Shown: positions 6,935 through 14,683, counted from the first letter of the stretch. The stretch: 37,826 bases of DNA from UBA8522 sp035528895 (GCA_035528895.1 DATKXS010000094.1:1-37826), one strand, 5' to 3'. The notes: a model not told the origin generated them from the letters alone. A program made the numbers and translations.

Positions 6935-7603
6935 TTACGGCTTACGCTTAAGTCCCGGAAAGAGTTTCAACGCCGAGGGGCAGAGGTTTCGGAGAGGGCA
7001 AGCCGGGCAGCGCGGTTTACGAGCCTGGCAAACCTTCCGGCCGTGGTTGACCAGCAGGTAGTTGAAATCGAGCCAGTCCTTTCTTGGGACGAGCTTCATG
7101 AGATCCCGTTCGATCTTCTCGGGATCGCGCTGTCGGCTCAGTCCAAGCCGGCCGGAGAGCCGCCTGACGTGGGTATCGACGGCGATCCCCTCGGCGATGC
7201 CGTAGCCGGAGGAGAGGACGATGTTGGCCGTTTTCCGGGCCACGCCGGGGAGGGTGACGAGGTCGGCCATGTTCGCCGGCACCTCACCGCCGAAGCCCTC
7301 GGCGATCTTCCGAGCGGCGCCGATGATACTCTTGGCCTTGTTGCGGAAAAACCCGGTCGGCCGGATCTCCGCCTCGAGCTCCTGCCGGTCAGCCGCGGCC
7401 AAAGCCGCCGCGGTCGGATATTTCCGGAAAAGAGCGGGCGTGATCCGGTTGACCCTCTCGTCCGTGCATTGGGCCGCCAGGATGGTGGCGACCAGGATCT
7501 GGAGGGGCGATTCGAACTCGAGCGCCGTGCGACTCCGGGGATATTCCCGGCGGAGGATACGAATGATCGGACCGATCCGGTTTTTAGCGGGCTCCACGCT
7601 CAT
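6935..7603 (-). CDS. nth: Endonuclease III
   Basis: A 222-residue DNA glycosylase/AP lyase removing oxidised pyrimidines. The helix-hairpin-helix and catalytic loop are clear: LPGVARKTANIVLSSG (with the catalytic Lys) and AVDTHVRRLSGRLGL (with the catalytic Asp). The C-terminal [4Fe-4S] loop has the C-x6-C-x2-C-x5-C spacing in CQARKPRCPACPLRNLC. It is the last gene of the long minus-strand run that starts at korA. An Fe-S repair enzyme in a run with Fe-S assembly genes makes sense, though the 56-base gap before it would allow its own promoter. Confidence 0.96.
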   Translation of the reverse strand: MSVEPAKNRIGPIIRILRREYPRSRTALEFESPLQILVATILAAQCTDERVNRITPALFRKYPTAAALAAADRQELEAEIRPTGFFRNKAKSIIGAARKIAEGFGGEVPANMADLVTLPGVARKTANIVLSSGYGIAEGIAVDTHVRRLSGRLGLSRQRDPEKIERDLMKLVPRKDWLDFNYLLVNHGRKVCQARKPRCPACPLRNLCPSALKLFPGLKRKP

Positions 7604-7659
7604 GTCCCCTGAATAGACTTATGACGGAACTCACTTGTTAGTCCGCAAATAAAAAACCC

Positions 7660-8169
7660 TCAAGGGCCGACGTGAAAGAGGTCCTGACCGAGGTGGAAAT
7701 CCTCGACATCATAATAATCGGGGAACCGGCCGAGAAGATCGATCTCCGACTTGATCAGGAAGTAATGGCTGCGCTCGACCCGGCTCAGGTATTCGAGCAA
7801 CTTCTTGCTCCCGGCGTCCTTGACCACTCCCTGGGCGTCTTTGTAGTATGTTTCGGCGGCCTTCTCCGCTTCCAGGGCGGCTTGGAAGAGCTCGAGGATG
7901 GAGCTCTTCTCATCCAGAGCTGTCTTCGGCCGAGGCCGAACCGTTTTCTCAGGAACCTTGAGCACAACATCAGGAAAGCGCTGGGAATGGAGTCTCTCCA
8001 GGATCTTGCGGTGCTTTTTCTCCTCCAGGACGAGGAACTTCAGCTTCTGCTGGAGCAGGATGTTCTTGACCCGAGCCAGAAGCCTGGCGTAGAAATCCGC
8101 CGCCTCGATCTCCGACCGGATGGCGACGGCCAAGACCTCATAGGGCCGCAGTTTCGTGTTTAAGGCCAT
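7660..8169 (-). CDS. Ferritin-like (rubrerythrin-type) di-iron protein
   Basis: 169 residues with two Glu...ExxH helix pairs: EIEAADFYARLL, LEEKKHRKILE, EAEKAAETYYKDA and RVERSHYFLI. It parallels the protein at 1075-1563 motif by motif, so the two are paralogues. There is no rubredoxin domain. It has a good ribosome-binding site (AAGGAGA about five bases before ATG) and follows rubrerythrin by 35 bases in the same run, suggesting a role in peroxide or oxygen removal or in iron storage. The exact activity cannot be told from sequence. Confidence 0.8.
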   Translation of the reverse strand: MALNTKLRPYEVLAVAIRSEIEAADFYARLLARVKNILLQQKLKFLVLEEKKHRKILERLHSQRFPDVVLKVPEKTVRPRPKTALDEKSSILELFQAALEAEKAAETYYKDAQGVVKDAGSKKLLEYLSRVERSHYFLIKSEIDLLGRFPDYYDVEDFHLGQDLFHVGP

Positions 8170-8204
8170 AGCATTCTCCTTTCAGACGCACCCTGGAACC
8201 GGCC

Positions 8205-8708
8205 TCAGTACTTGATGAACTTCTCTTTGGGAGCGCCGCAGACAGGGCACTTGTCAGGGGCATCGCCTTCGACCGTGAATCCGCAGACACTGCAGATATG
8301 GATGGGAAAATAGGCGAGGTCCTGGCCCTTGTCCACGGCTTCTTTGGCCTTTTTATACAAGCCGGCATGGATCTTCTCCGCTTCCAAGGCGGCGTTAAAC
8401 CAGAACACGGCCGTCTTCTCGCCCTCGGCTTCGGCCATGGATTTGAAGGCCGGGTACATGTCCTTGACTTCGTAGTTCTCCCCGTCCACCGCCTCCTGCA
8501 GGTTCTGGGCCGTCTTCCGGATTCCGGCCAAGGTCTTGAGGTGATTGGTGGCATGGACTTGCTCGGCGTAGCTGTTGGCCCGAAACAGGCGGGCCACGTT
8601 GGCGAACTTCTCATTTTCCGCGGCATCGGCAAAAGCCTTGTACCTCATGTGGGCCTGGCTCTCACCGGCAAAGGCCGCCTTTACGTTGTCTTCGGTCTTC
8701 TTGTTCAT
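8205..8708 (-). CDS. rbr: Rubrerythrin
   Basis: 167 residues: an N-terminal ferritin-like di-iron domain (about 1-130, with AFAGESQAHMRY, AENEKFANVARLF, EQVHATNHL, and EAEKIHAGLYKKA), then a C-terminal rubredoxin-like domain with CSVCG and CPVCG. This is the standard rubrerythrin layout. Rubrerythrin reduces hydrogen peroxide with electrons from rubredoxin or a reductase. AGGAGG lies right before the ATG. It sits nine bases after nadA, whose [4Fe-4S] cluster is oxygen-sensitive, and before a second ferritin-like gene. Confidence 0.94.
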   Translation of the reverse strand: MNKKTEDNVKAAFAGESQAHMRYKAFADAAENEKFANVARLFRANSYAEQVHATNHLKTLAGIRKTAQNLQEAVDGENYEVKDMYPAFKSMAEAEGEKTAVFWFNAALEAEKIHAGLYKKAKEAVDKGQDLAYFPIHICSVCGFTVEGDAPDKCPVCGAPKEKFIKY

Positions 8709-8717
8709 GAAAACCTC

Positions 8718-9623
8718 CTATAGGGTGATCATTTTCTCGATGGCCCCTCTCGCTTTCCGGCTGATCGCCGCGGGGACCTCGATCCGGTATCTCATCTCCT
8801 CCAAGGCCTGCCGAACCTTAAGAAGAGTGATCTTTTTCATGTTCGAACAAAAAGCCAAGTCCTTGACGGGGAAGAACGCCGTTCGCGGGTTCTCTTTCCG
8901 CAGCCGATGAAGGATCCCGACCTCGGTGCCGACGAGGACTTCTGCGGCCGTAGTCTCCCGCGCCGCTTTCACCATGAAACCCGTGGAGATAACCTTATCG
9001 GCCAGGTCGATCACTTCGGGCCGGCACTCGGGATGGACCCAGATCTCGGCCTTCGGATGTTCCTTTTTCCTGGCCTGGACATCCGCCGTCAGGATCTGGT
9101 TATGGACATAGCAATAGCCGTCCCAGGCGATGATCTTCTTTCGGGTCTGGCGGGCGGCATAGGCGGCCAGATTCTTGTCGGGGACGAAAAGGATCTCCTC
9201 CTCGGGGATGGAATTCACCACCTTGACGGCATTGGACGAGGTGCAGCAGATGTCGGATTCGGCCTTGACCTCGGCGGTGGTGTTGACATAACAGACGACC
9301 GGCCGGCCCGGGTATCCGGCCTTCCAGTCGCGGAGTTCCTGGGCGGTGATCATGTCGGCCATCGGGCATCCGGCCCCCGCATCAGGCAGAAGGACGGCTT
9401 TTTGGGGAGAGAGGATGGCCGCCGTCTCGGCCATGAAATGGACGCCGCAGAAGACGATCACCTCGGCCTCGCTCCTGGCGGCTTCCTGGCTCAATCCCAG
9501 GGAGTCGCCGGTGTAGTCGGCGATGTCCTGGACCTCGCCGATCTGGTAGTTGTGGGCCAGGATGACCGCCTTTCGCTCTTTCCGGAGCTTACGGATCCGG
9601 TCGATGACTTCGTCCTTGGTCAC
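8718..9623 (-). CDS. nadA: Quinolinate synthase NadA
   Basis: A 301-residue NadA, the short form as in Thermotoga. It condenses iminoaspartate with dihydroxyacetone phosphate to quinolinate for NAD synthesis, using a [4Fe-4S] cluster. By spacing, the three cluster Cys are C86 (GCPMAD), C171 (DGYCYVH) and C259 (LAFCSNM). Also visible are LAHNYQ at the N terminus, CTSSNAVKVV, HPEC and GTEVGILHRL. The start was set at GTG 9623: homologues begin close to LAHNYQ, and the longer frame from 9677 would overlap tusA by 38 bases. GAGGGA lies upstream overlapping the tusA stop, about 12 bases away. nadB and nadC are not in the window. Confidence 0.93.
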   Translation of the reverse strand: MTKDEVIDRIRKLRKERKAVILAHNYQIGEVQDIADYTGDSLGLSQEAARSEAEVIVFCGVHFMAETAAILSPQKAVLLPDAGAGCPMADMITAQELRDWKAGYPGRPVVCYVNTTAEVKAESDICCTSSNAVKVVNSIPEEEILFVPDKNLAAYAARQTRKKIIAWDGYCYVHNQILTADVQARKKEHPKAEIWVHPECRPEVIDLADKVISTGFMVKAARETTAAEVLVGTEVGILHRLRKENPRTAFFPVKDLAFCSNMKKITLLKVRQALEEMRYRIEVPAAISRKARGAIEKMITL

Positions 9624-9639
9624 GATGTGTTTCCGTCCC

Positions 9640-9873
9640 TCAATCCTTGAGCTTGCGGACATAGAGGCGGTAGACATCGCCGTCCTGTTCCTGCCCGAGG
9701 AATTCTTGACCTGTCATTTTGCACCAGGCCGGCATGTCGACCTTGATACCCTCATCGGTGGAAACGATCTCGAGGATCTCGCCGACTTTCAATCCCTTGA
9801 TCCTCTTGGCCGTCTGGATGATGGGCATCGGGCAGAGAAGCCCGAAGCAATCCAGCGTAGCGTCCGCTTTCAT
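9640..9873 (-). CDS. tusA: TusA-family sulfur carrier protein
   Basis: A 77-residue TusA/SirA/YedF-fold protein: DATLDCFGLLCPMPIIQTAK holds the CPxP motif whose Cys carries persulfide sulfur, followed by LKVGEILEIVSTDEG and a C-terminal LYVRKLKD strand. The start at 9873 follows GGAG at a normal distance and is where the family begins; an upstream frame to 9927 overlaps the iscU-tusA junction. TusA-like proteins relay sulfane sulfur between proteins. Its place directly after iscS and iscU suggests involvement in sulfur supply to this assembly system, but the donor is unclear because the IscS here lacks the PLP Lys. Confidence 0.88.
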   Translation of the reverse strand: MKADATLDCFGLLCPMPIIQTAKRIKGLKVGEILEIVSTDEGIKVDMPAWCKMTGQEFLGQEQDGDVYRLYVRKLKD

Positions 9874-9940
9874 TGTCTCTCTCCGCTCCTCTTGAGGAGA
9901 AAAATCCTCGGGCGGGCTTAGCTCCACTTCGGGAAAAAGC

Positions 9941-10516
9941 TTATTCGGGCTCCAGAGCGGCCCCGCACTTGGCGCACTTCTCTCCGCCCTTTTTGGTGAG
10001 GTTGCCGCAGTGCGGGCACTTTTCGAGGTCGACGTGGCAGCTCGAACAGATGCCCTCTATTCCCTCCAGGGGACCATCGCAATAAGGGCAATGGCACTCT
10101 TTGGATTTCTGCACCTTTTCTTTTTCTGGACCGGGAGCGGCTTCGTCTTTCTCCTTTTTTTTATAGTCCTCGATCGCGGCATGCAGGGCATCGGCTCCCA
10201 GGTTCGAGCAGTGCAGCTTGTTCTTGGGCAGGCCGCCGAGCTCCTGGGCCACGATCTCGTTGGTGATCTTCATGGCTTCTTCCAGGGTCTTGCCGATGGC
10301 CATCTCGCTGACGATGCTGGAAACGGCGATGGCCGCTCCGCAGCCGAACGTCTGGAATTTGACGTCCTCCAGTTTATTGTCCTTGACCTTGATGCTGAAG
10401 GTCATCATATCGCCGCAGACGGGATTGCCGACCTGACCAGTCCCGTCGGCATCCTTGATCACCCCGACGTTGCGGGGATTCTGGAAATGGTCCATGACTT
10501 TATCGGTATAGATCAT
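9941..10516 (-). CDS. iscU: IscU/NifU-type Fe-S scaffold with C-terminal zinc-ribbon tail
   Basis: 191 residues. The first 125 or so are a complete IscU scaffold with the three cluster Cys in GNPVCGD (with its conserved Asp), FGCGAAIA and LHCSNLGADAL. IscU normally ends there, near 130 residues. Here a Lys/Glu-rich linker is followed by about 50 residues with four CxxC-type pairs (CHCPYC, CSSC, CPHC, CAKC), two tandem zinc-ribbon-like knots. The iscS stop and iscU ATG overlap by four bases (ATGA), so they are translationally coupled. The scaffold assembles [2Fe-2S]/[4Fe-4S] clusters. The tail could bind zinc, dock a client or take part in iron or sulfur delivery; that is inference. Confidence 0.93.
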   Translation of the reverse strand: MIYTDKVMDHFQNPRNVGVIKDADGTGQVGNPVCGDMMTFSIKVKDNKLEDVKFQTFGCGAAIAVSSIVSEMAIGKTLEEAMKITNEIVAQELGGLPKNKLHCSNLGADALHAAIEDYKKKEKDEAAPGPEKEKVQKSKECHCPYCDGPLEGIEGICSSCHVDLEKCPHCGNLTKKGGEKCAKCGAALEPE

Positions 10517-11694
10517 TTCTCGTTCTCCTCCAGAAATTTGGTGTAGAGGGGCGACATCTTCCTCAGCCGGTCGATGATCGGCGGGAAGACATCCAGGAGA
10601 TAATCGATATCCTCGGCCGTCGTGCTGTCGATCAGGCTGAAGACCAGCGATCCCTGGGCCAGAGCATGATCGATGCCCATGGCCAGGAGCACGTGGGAGG
10701 CTTTGAGCGCCCGCGAGGTGCAGGCCGAGCCGCTCGAGGCGGCGATCCCCTTCATGTCCAGGTTCAGGAGCATGGACTCGCCCTCGATGAACTCGACGCA
10801 GAAGCTGGCATGATGAGGCAGCCGTTTTTCCCGGTGTCCCGTCAGATTGACCCGGTCCACCTTTTGGGGAAGATGCTCGATCAATCTGTCGCGAAGGGAT
10901 CTCAGCCTCTCACCGCGCTCGGCCAATTTCGTCAGGGCGAGTTCGGCCGCCTTGCCCATCCCGACGATCCCGGCGACGTTCTCCGTCCCGCTGCGGCGGC
11001 CGCCTTCCTGGATGCCGCCGTCGATGAAAGGCAGAATCCGCATCCCTTTCCTGAGGAAAAGAGCGCCGCTCCCCTTGGGCCCGGAGAACTGGTCGGCGGC
11101 CAGGCTCAGGGCGTCGACATCGAGCTCCCGGATATCCAGCGGGATGCTCCCGGCAGCCGCCACAGCGTCGCTGTGGAGCGGGATCCCCGCCGAACGACAA
11201 ATCCGGGCGATCTCGGCCAGGGGCTCGATCGTCCCCACCTCGCTCGAGGCCAGGATCACGGAAACAAGCGCCGTCTCCTTCTTGAGGGCCCGCTTGATGT
11301 CCTCCGGGTCGACCAGGCCGTCCCGGTCGACGGGGACCAAAGTCGAGGAAAAGCCGAACTTCTCTAGGCTCTTGGCGGAATGGAGGACGGATTGGTGCTC
11401 GATAGCCGAAACAACGAGATGCTGGCTTCTGTCCCGCCGGGCCAGGGCCATCCCCTTGACGGCGAAATTGTTGGCCTCCGAACCGCTGGAGGTGAAGAAG
11501 ATCTCATTTTCCTCGGCGCCGATCAACCGGGCGACCCGGGAGCGCGCTTCTTGGACCGCCGCCAGCGCTTCCTGCCCGGCTGAATGGAGGCTCTGGGGAT
11601 TGCCGTACTTTTCCCGTAAATAAGGGAGCATTGCCTCCACGACCTGGGGATCCAGGGGTGTGGCCGCAATGTGATCGAGATAAACGCGCTTCAT
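10513..11694 (-). CDS. iscS: IscS/NifS-family cysteine desulfurase homologue lacking the PLP lysine
   Basis: 393 residues aligned end to end with IscS/NifS: YLDHIAATPLDP at the N terminus, FTSSGSEANNF, H100 in IEHQSVL, D176 in HSDAVAAAG, and the mobile loop SSGSACTSRAL with C325. At the site of the internal aldimine, where IscS has S-x-x-H-K before GPKG, this protein reads SLAADQFSGPKG: His becomes D201 and the PLP-binding Lys becomes Q202 (codon CAG at 11091-11089). The Gln that stacks by PLP (Q183 in E. coli) is also changed (A179). It should therefore not form a normal aldimine or desulfurate cysteine, yet keeps the Cys loop facing the scaffold. A similar Lys loss (to Asp) is reported for Archaeoglobus fulgidus IscS. 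It overlaps iscU by four bases. Confidence 0.92.
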   Translation of the reverse strand: MKRVYLDHIAATPLDPQVVEAMLPYLREKYGNPQSLHSAGQEALAAVQEARSRVARLIGAEENEIFFTSSGSEANNFAVKGMALARRDRSQHLVVSAIEHQSVLHSAKSLEKFGFSSTLVPVDRDGLVDPEDIKRALKKETALVSVILASSEVGTIEPLAEIARICRSAGIPLHSDAVAAAGSIPLDIRELDVDALSLAADQFSGPKGSGALFLRKGMRILPFIDGGIQEGGRRSGTENVAGIVGMGKAAELALTKLAERGERLRSLRDRLIEHLPQKVDRVNLTGHREKRLPHHASFCVEFIEGESMLLNLDMKGIAASSGSACTSRALKASHVLLAMGIDHALAQGSLVFSLIDSTTAEDIDYLLDVFPPIIDRLRKMSPLYTKFLEENEK

Positions 11695-11709
11695 GGCCCT
11701 GGAGCCGTC

Positions 11710-11928
11710 TCAGACGGCGACGACCTCCTTGACTTCCGGAACTTCCTTCTTCAAGAGCCTTTCGATCCCCATCTTCAAGGTCATCTGGGACATCGGACAG
11801 CCGCCGCAGGCGCCGGTGAGCCTCACCTTGACCACTCCATCCTGGACGTCAACGAGCTCGACATTCCCGCCGTCGGCCATCAGGGCGGGCCGGACCTTGC
11901 TCAGGGCCGCTTCGACTTTCTCTTTCAT
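11710..11928 (-). CDS. Nfu-type Fe-S carrier (NifU C-terminal domain)
   Basis: A 72-residue stand-alone NifU C-terminal domain. VRPALMADGGNVELVDVQDG and ACGGCPMSQMTLKMGIE are the family hallmarks; the CGGC pair binds a [4Fe-4S] cluster at a dimer interface for transfer to client enzymes. It lies 15 bases before iscS and 42 bases after korB. AAGGAG (11938-11943) precedes the ATG. Confidence 0.95.
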   Translation of the reverse strand: MKEKVEAALSKVRPALMADGGNVELVDVQDGVVKVRLTGACGGCPMSQMTLKMGIERLLKKEVPEVKEVVAV

Positions 11929-11950
11929 CTCATCTCACTCCTTGAAAGAT

Positions 11951-11959
11951 ATTGTATCA
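11951..11959 (-). promoter_or_regulatory. Possible internal extended -10 promoter for nfu-isc genes
   Basis: Minus-strand TGATACAAT in the 42-base korB-nfu gap gives an extended -10 (TG, one base, TACAAT), with a predicted start near 11944 just before the nfu ribosome-binding site. It would let the Fe-S genes be expressed apart from korAB. No -35 match was found. Confidence 0.33.
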
Positions 11960-11970
11960 CGTTCGTTATC

Positions 11971-12831
11971 TCAACGAAATCTCTCGATGATCCTCTTAAG
12001 CCGCGGATGATCGACTTTGAGGTCGAGCGAGGCGATCGGCTTCTTGACGTCGGGGAGGACGAGCTCCTCGAAGGACGGCTTGTCCTCCTCATAAATCAGG
12101 CCGATGGCGATCTTCTTCGGGCTGCTCAAGGCGTCCCACGCCCTGGCTTTGTCTCGAGGGTTGTAATCCGGGCTATCCTCCACGTGGAAGACATGCTTGC
12201 GGTACCAATCATAAGAATTCATCTTGTTGTAGGTGACGCAGGGGCTGAGGATATCGATCAGGGCGAAGCCGTCGTGCCTCATTCCCCGCTCGATGAGCGC
12301 TGCCAGATGGGCGACCTCGCCGGAAAAACCGCGGGCGATGAATGTCCCGCCGGCCGCTAGGGCGAGCGCCGGCCCATCGATGGGAAAATCCTTCGACCCG
12401 AACGGGGTAAATAGAGTGACCGCGCCAAAGTCCGTCGTCGGCGAAGCCTGTCCTTGGGTCAAGGCATAGATGCGATTATCAACGACGACATAGGTGAGAC
12501 CGATATTCTTACGGAGGGCATGGAGGAAATGGCCCAGGCCGATCGAGTAGGCGTCGCCGTCACCGCTGACGGCCACCACCTGAAGGAGCGGGTTGACCAG
12601 TTTGATCCCGGCGGCCACCGGCATGGTGCGGCCGTGGAGGCCGTGGAAACCGTAGGCGCGGAAATAATTGTTCAGCCGGCCGTGGCAGCCGATCCCGGTG
12701 ACGATGACCAGGTCCTCGGGCTCGAGGTCGAGTGATGCGGCTGCGCTCTTGAGGGCGTCGAAAACGCCGAACAGGCCGCAGCCTTTGCACCAGGTGGGGG
12801 TGGTGAGCTGGAAGCTTCGTTTCTCTTTCAT
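11971..12831 (-). CDS. korB: 2-oxoacid:ferredoxin oxidoreductase, beta subunit
   Basis: 286 residues. The N-terminal TWCKGCGLF, GIGCHG and later SPCVTYN supply the Cys of the single [4Fe-4S] cluster of two-subunit enzymes. SGDGDAYSIGLGHFLHALRKNIGLTYVVVDN is the thiamine-diphosphate/Mg motif (GDG...N), and YALTQGQASPT follows. Its start overlaps the stop of korA by four bases. The pair forms the alpha2beta2-type enzyme oxidising a 2-oxoacid and CoA to acyl-CoA with ferredoxin reduction. The substrate (2-oxoglutarate, pyruvate or branched-chain) cannot be fixed from sequence, so the symbol is provisional. Confidence 0.93.
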   Translation of the reverse strand: MKEKRSFQLTTPTWCKGCGLFGVFDALKSAAASLDLEPEDLVIVTGIGCHGRLNNYFRAYGFHGLHGRTMPVAAGIKLVNPLLQVVAVSGDGDAYSIGLGHFLHALRKNIGLTYVVVDNRIYALTQGQASPTTDFGAVTLFTPFGSKDFPIDGPALALAAGGTFIARGFSGEVAHLAALIERGMRHDGFALIDILSPCVTYNKMNSYDWYRKHVFHVEDSPDYNPRDKARAWDALSSPKKIAIGLIYEEDKPSFEELVLPDVKKPIASLDLKVDHPRLKRIIERFR

Positions 12832-14573
12832 CGGGCCGCCTCGAGGACGGGTTCGACGATATCCCGGGGTGTGAACGCCCGGGTCGAGGAGCTGACGATC
12901 TTCTTCAGCTCTCCGCAGGGGCTGATCTGGCTCTTGATCAGGGAGGCGAGCTGTCCTTCATAGTTATGCTCGACGACAAAAACATCCCGGCTCTCCGCCA
13001 GAAATTCCCGGACCGCGGCGGCCGGGAACGGCCAGAGCGCCCGCAGCTGGAGAAACCGGGAAGGCACCTTCTTTTCCCTGAGCTGGTCCATAGCCTCGAG
13101 GACGGCGCCCAGCGTGGAACCGAAGGCGATGAACCCGACATCAGCCTTCTGGCAGCCCCACAGCCGGGGCGGGGTCAGGTCTGCGGATGCCCGGTCGAGC
13201 TTATGCATGCGTTTCCCCATCATCCGCAGGCGGTTCGCCGGGTCTTCATCGCGGTAGCCTCGCTCATCATGCTCTAGGCTTTCGGCGACGTGGACACCGT
13301 TTTTATAGGACGGAAGAGACCGGGGCGAGATCCCGTCGGCGCTGAGTTCGTACCGCTTGAAGTCGGCGACATCCAGAAGCTCCTCGGGGCGCAGCAGCTT
13401 GCCCCGGTCGATCTGGACGGCGGAAAGGTCGAAGGCCCGGCTCGTCCGGTAATTCTGACCCAGGTCGAGCTCGGTCAGGAGGATGACGGGACACTGGTAT
13501 TTTTCGGCCAGGTTGAAGGCCTTGACCGTCAGGTCGAAACACTCCCCCACCGTCCCCGGCGTCAGGACGATGCGGGGGAATTCACCGTGGGAGCCGAAGA
13601 TCCACTGCAGGACATCGCCCTGCTGGCTCTTGGTCGGCATCCCGGTGGCCGGACCCATCCGCTGGACATGGGCGATGACGACCGGGATCTCCATCATCCC
13701 CGCCAGGCTGAACGCCTCCATCATCAGCGACGCTCCGGGCCCCGACGTCGAAGTCATCGCCCGGGCGCCGGCAAAGGCCGCTCCGATGGCCATGTTGAGG
13801 GCCGCCAGCTCGTCTTCCGTCTGGACGATTACACCGTTGAACTCCGGCATGTCATGGACGAGCGCCTGCCAGACCTCGGTGGCGGGACAGATCGGATAGG
13901 CGGCGAAATAGCGGCACCCGGCGACCAGCGCGCCAAAACCGATGGCTTCGTCTCCGGAGATGAGGATCCGATCGTCATCCCCTTTTCTCGCCAGCGGGTG
14001 CCGTTCTGTTTCGGCCGTCATCTCTCGGGCCTTCTCGTAGCCGAAGGAGGCCGCCCGGATGTTTGTCCGGACCATGTCTTTCCCCTTCTTCTTTAAGAAC
14101 ATCTCGGAAATGATCCGTTCGAGGAGTGCGCGGTCGAGGTCCAGGACATAGCTCAAGGCACCGAGGGCGATCATGTTCTTAAAGATCTCCTGGCCGAACT
14201 GTTCCCGGGCGAGAGAACGCAGGAGAAAACGGTGGAACGTCTTCCCCCGGGTCTTCTCCGGAGGAAGGGCCGCGACCCCCTCGCCGTCGCAGAAGACGAT
14301 CCCGTTCTCGGCGATCTCGGGAAGATGGGCCAGGATGGCCTCGCAGTCAAAGGCCAGCAGGATATCCACCCGGTCGGCCAGGCCATAGATCTTGTCCAAC
14401 GACGCCCGGACCGTGTAGCAGGTGCCCTCGCCGCGGATGTTAGAGGGGAAATCGCGGTAGGTGGCCACCTCCCAGCCCTGGCGTTTGAGGATTTTGGCCA
14501 AGACATTGCCCGTGAACAAAACACCATCGCCCGCTTTACCGGCGATCATCACGGACAGGTCTTTGATCATCAT
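12828..14573 (-). CDS. korA: 2-oxoacid:ferredoxin oxidoreductase, fused gamma-alpha subunit
   Basis: 581 residues. The gamma domain comes first (about 1-190: SVMIAGKAGDGVLFTGNVLAKIL, a Rossmann-like start). The alpha domain follows with the thiamine pyrimidine-binding part (YFAAYPICPATEVWQAL, QTEDELAALNMAIGAAFAGARAMTSTSGPG), then a C-terminal domain (VGFIAFGSTLGAVLEAMDQL). The fused order is typical of KorA in two-subunit enzymes. Two adjacent ATGs (ending at 14573 and 14570) are both possible starts, with GAAGGT just upstream. It is the first gene of the minus-strand run. No separate 8Fe ferredoxin (delta) subunit is nearby. Confidence 0.93.
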   Translation of the reverse strand: MMIKDLSVMIAGKAGDGVLFTGNVLAKILKRQGWEVATYRDFPSNIRGEGTCYTVRASLDKIYGLADRVDILLAFDCEAILAHLPEIAENGIVFCDGEGVAALPPEKTRGKTFHRFLLRSLAREQFGQEIFKNMIALGALSYVLDLDRALLERIISEMFLKKKGKDMVRTNIRAASFGYEKAREMTAETERHPLARKGDDDRILISGDEAIGFGALVAGCRYFAAYPICPATEVWQALVHDMPEFNGVIVQTEDELAALNMAIGAAFAGARAMTSTSGPGASLMMEAFSLAGMMEIPVVIAHVQRMGPATGMPTKSQQGDVLQWIFGSHGEFPRIVLTPGTVGECFDLTVKAFNLAEKYQCPVILLTELDLGQNYRTSRAFDLSAVQIDRGKLLRPEELLDVADFKRYELSADGISPRSLPSYKNGVHVAESLEHDERGYRDEDPANRLRMMGKRMHKLDRASADLTPPRLWGCQKADVGFIAFGSTLGAVLEAMDQLREKKVPSRFLQLRALWPFPAAAVREFLAESRDVFVVEHNYEGQLASLIKSQISPCGELKKIVSSSTRAFTPRDIVEPVLEAAR

Positions 14574-14583
14574 ACCTTCGCTT

Positions 14584-14610
14584 TTTCCGGGCCGCCTGCG
14601 GGACCGGAAA
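14584..14610 (-). promoter_or_regulatory. Stem-loop in the leader of the korAB-isc transcript
   Basis: TTTCCGG at 14584-14590 pairs with CCGGAAA at 14604-14610. With the transcript start predicted near 14611, this hairpin would form at the extreme 5' end of the mRNA, or the dyad could be an operator over +1. Function is inferred only from position. Confidence 0.35.
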
Positions 14611-14617
14611 CGCCGTT

Positions 14618-14623
14618 ATTATA
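14618..14623 (-). promoter_or_regulatory. -10 element upstream of korA
   Basis: Perfect TATAAT on the minus strand in the 125-base phzF-korA gap, 45 bases from the korA ATG. The -35 position 17 bases upstream reads GGCAAA, a poor match, which may mean that an activator is needed. Confidence 0.45.
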
Positions 14624-14671
14624 CATCCAATTTTACATCTTTTGCCGGCCGAATGCAATTATTCTTATAGG

Positions 14672-14683
14672 AATACTAGTATT
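14672..14683. promoter_or_regulatory. 12-base perfect palindrome upstream of korA promoter
   Basis: AATACTAGTATT is a perfect 12-base palindrome about 65 bases upstream of the predicted korA transcript start and 16 bases after the phzF stop. It could be a regulator site or part of the end of the upstream transcript, whose nearby GGCC-rich hairpin lies at 14684-14697. No known operator was recognised. Confidence 0.3.

Noticed and set aside
9624..9677. N-terminal extension of nadA to an ATG at 9677
   Set aside because: It would overlap the well-defined tusA C terminus and add 18 residues before the normal NadA start region.
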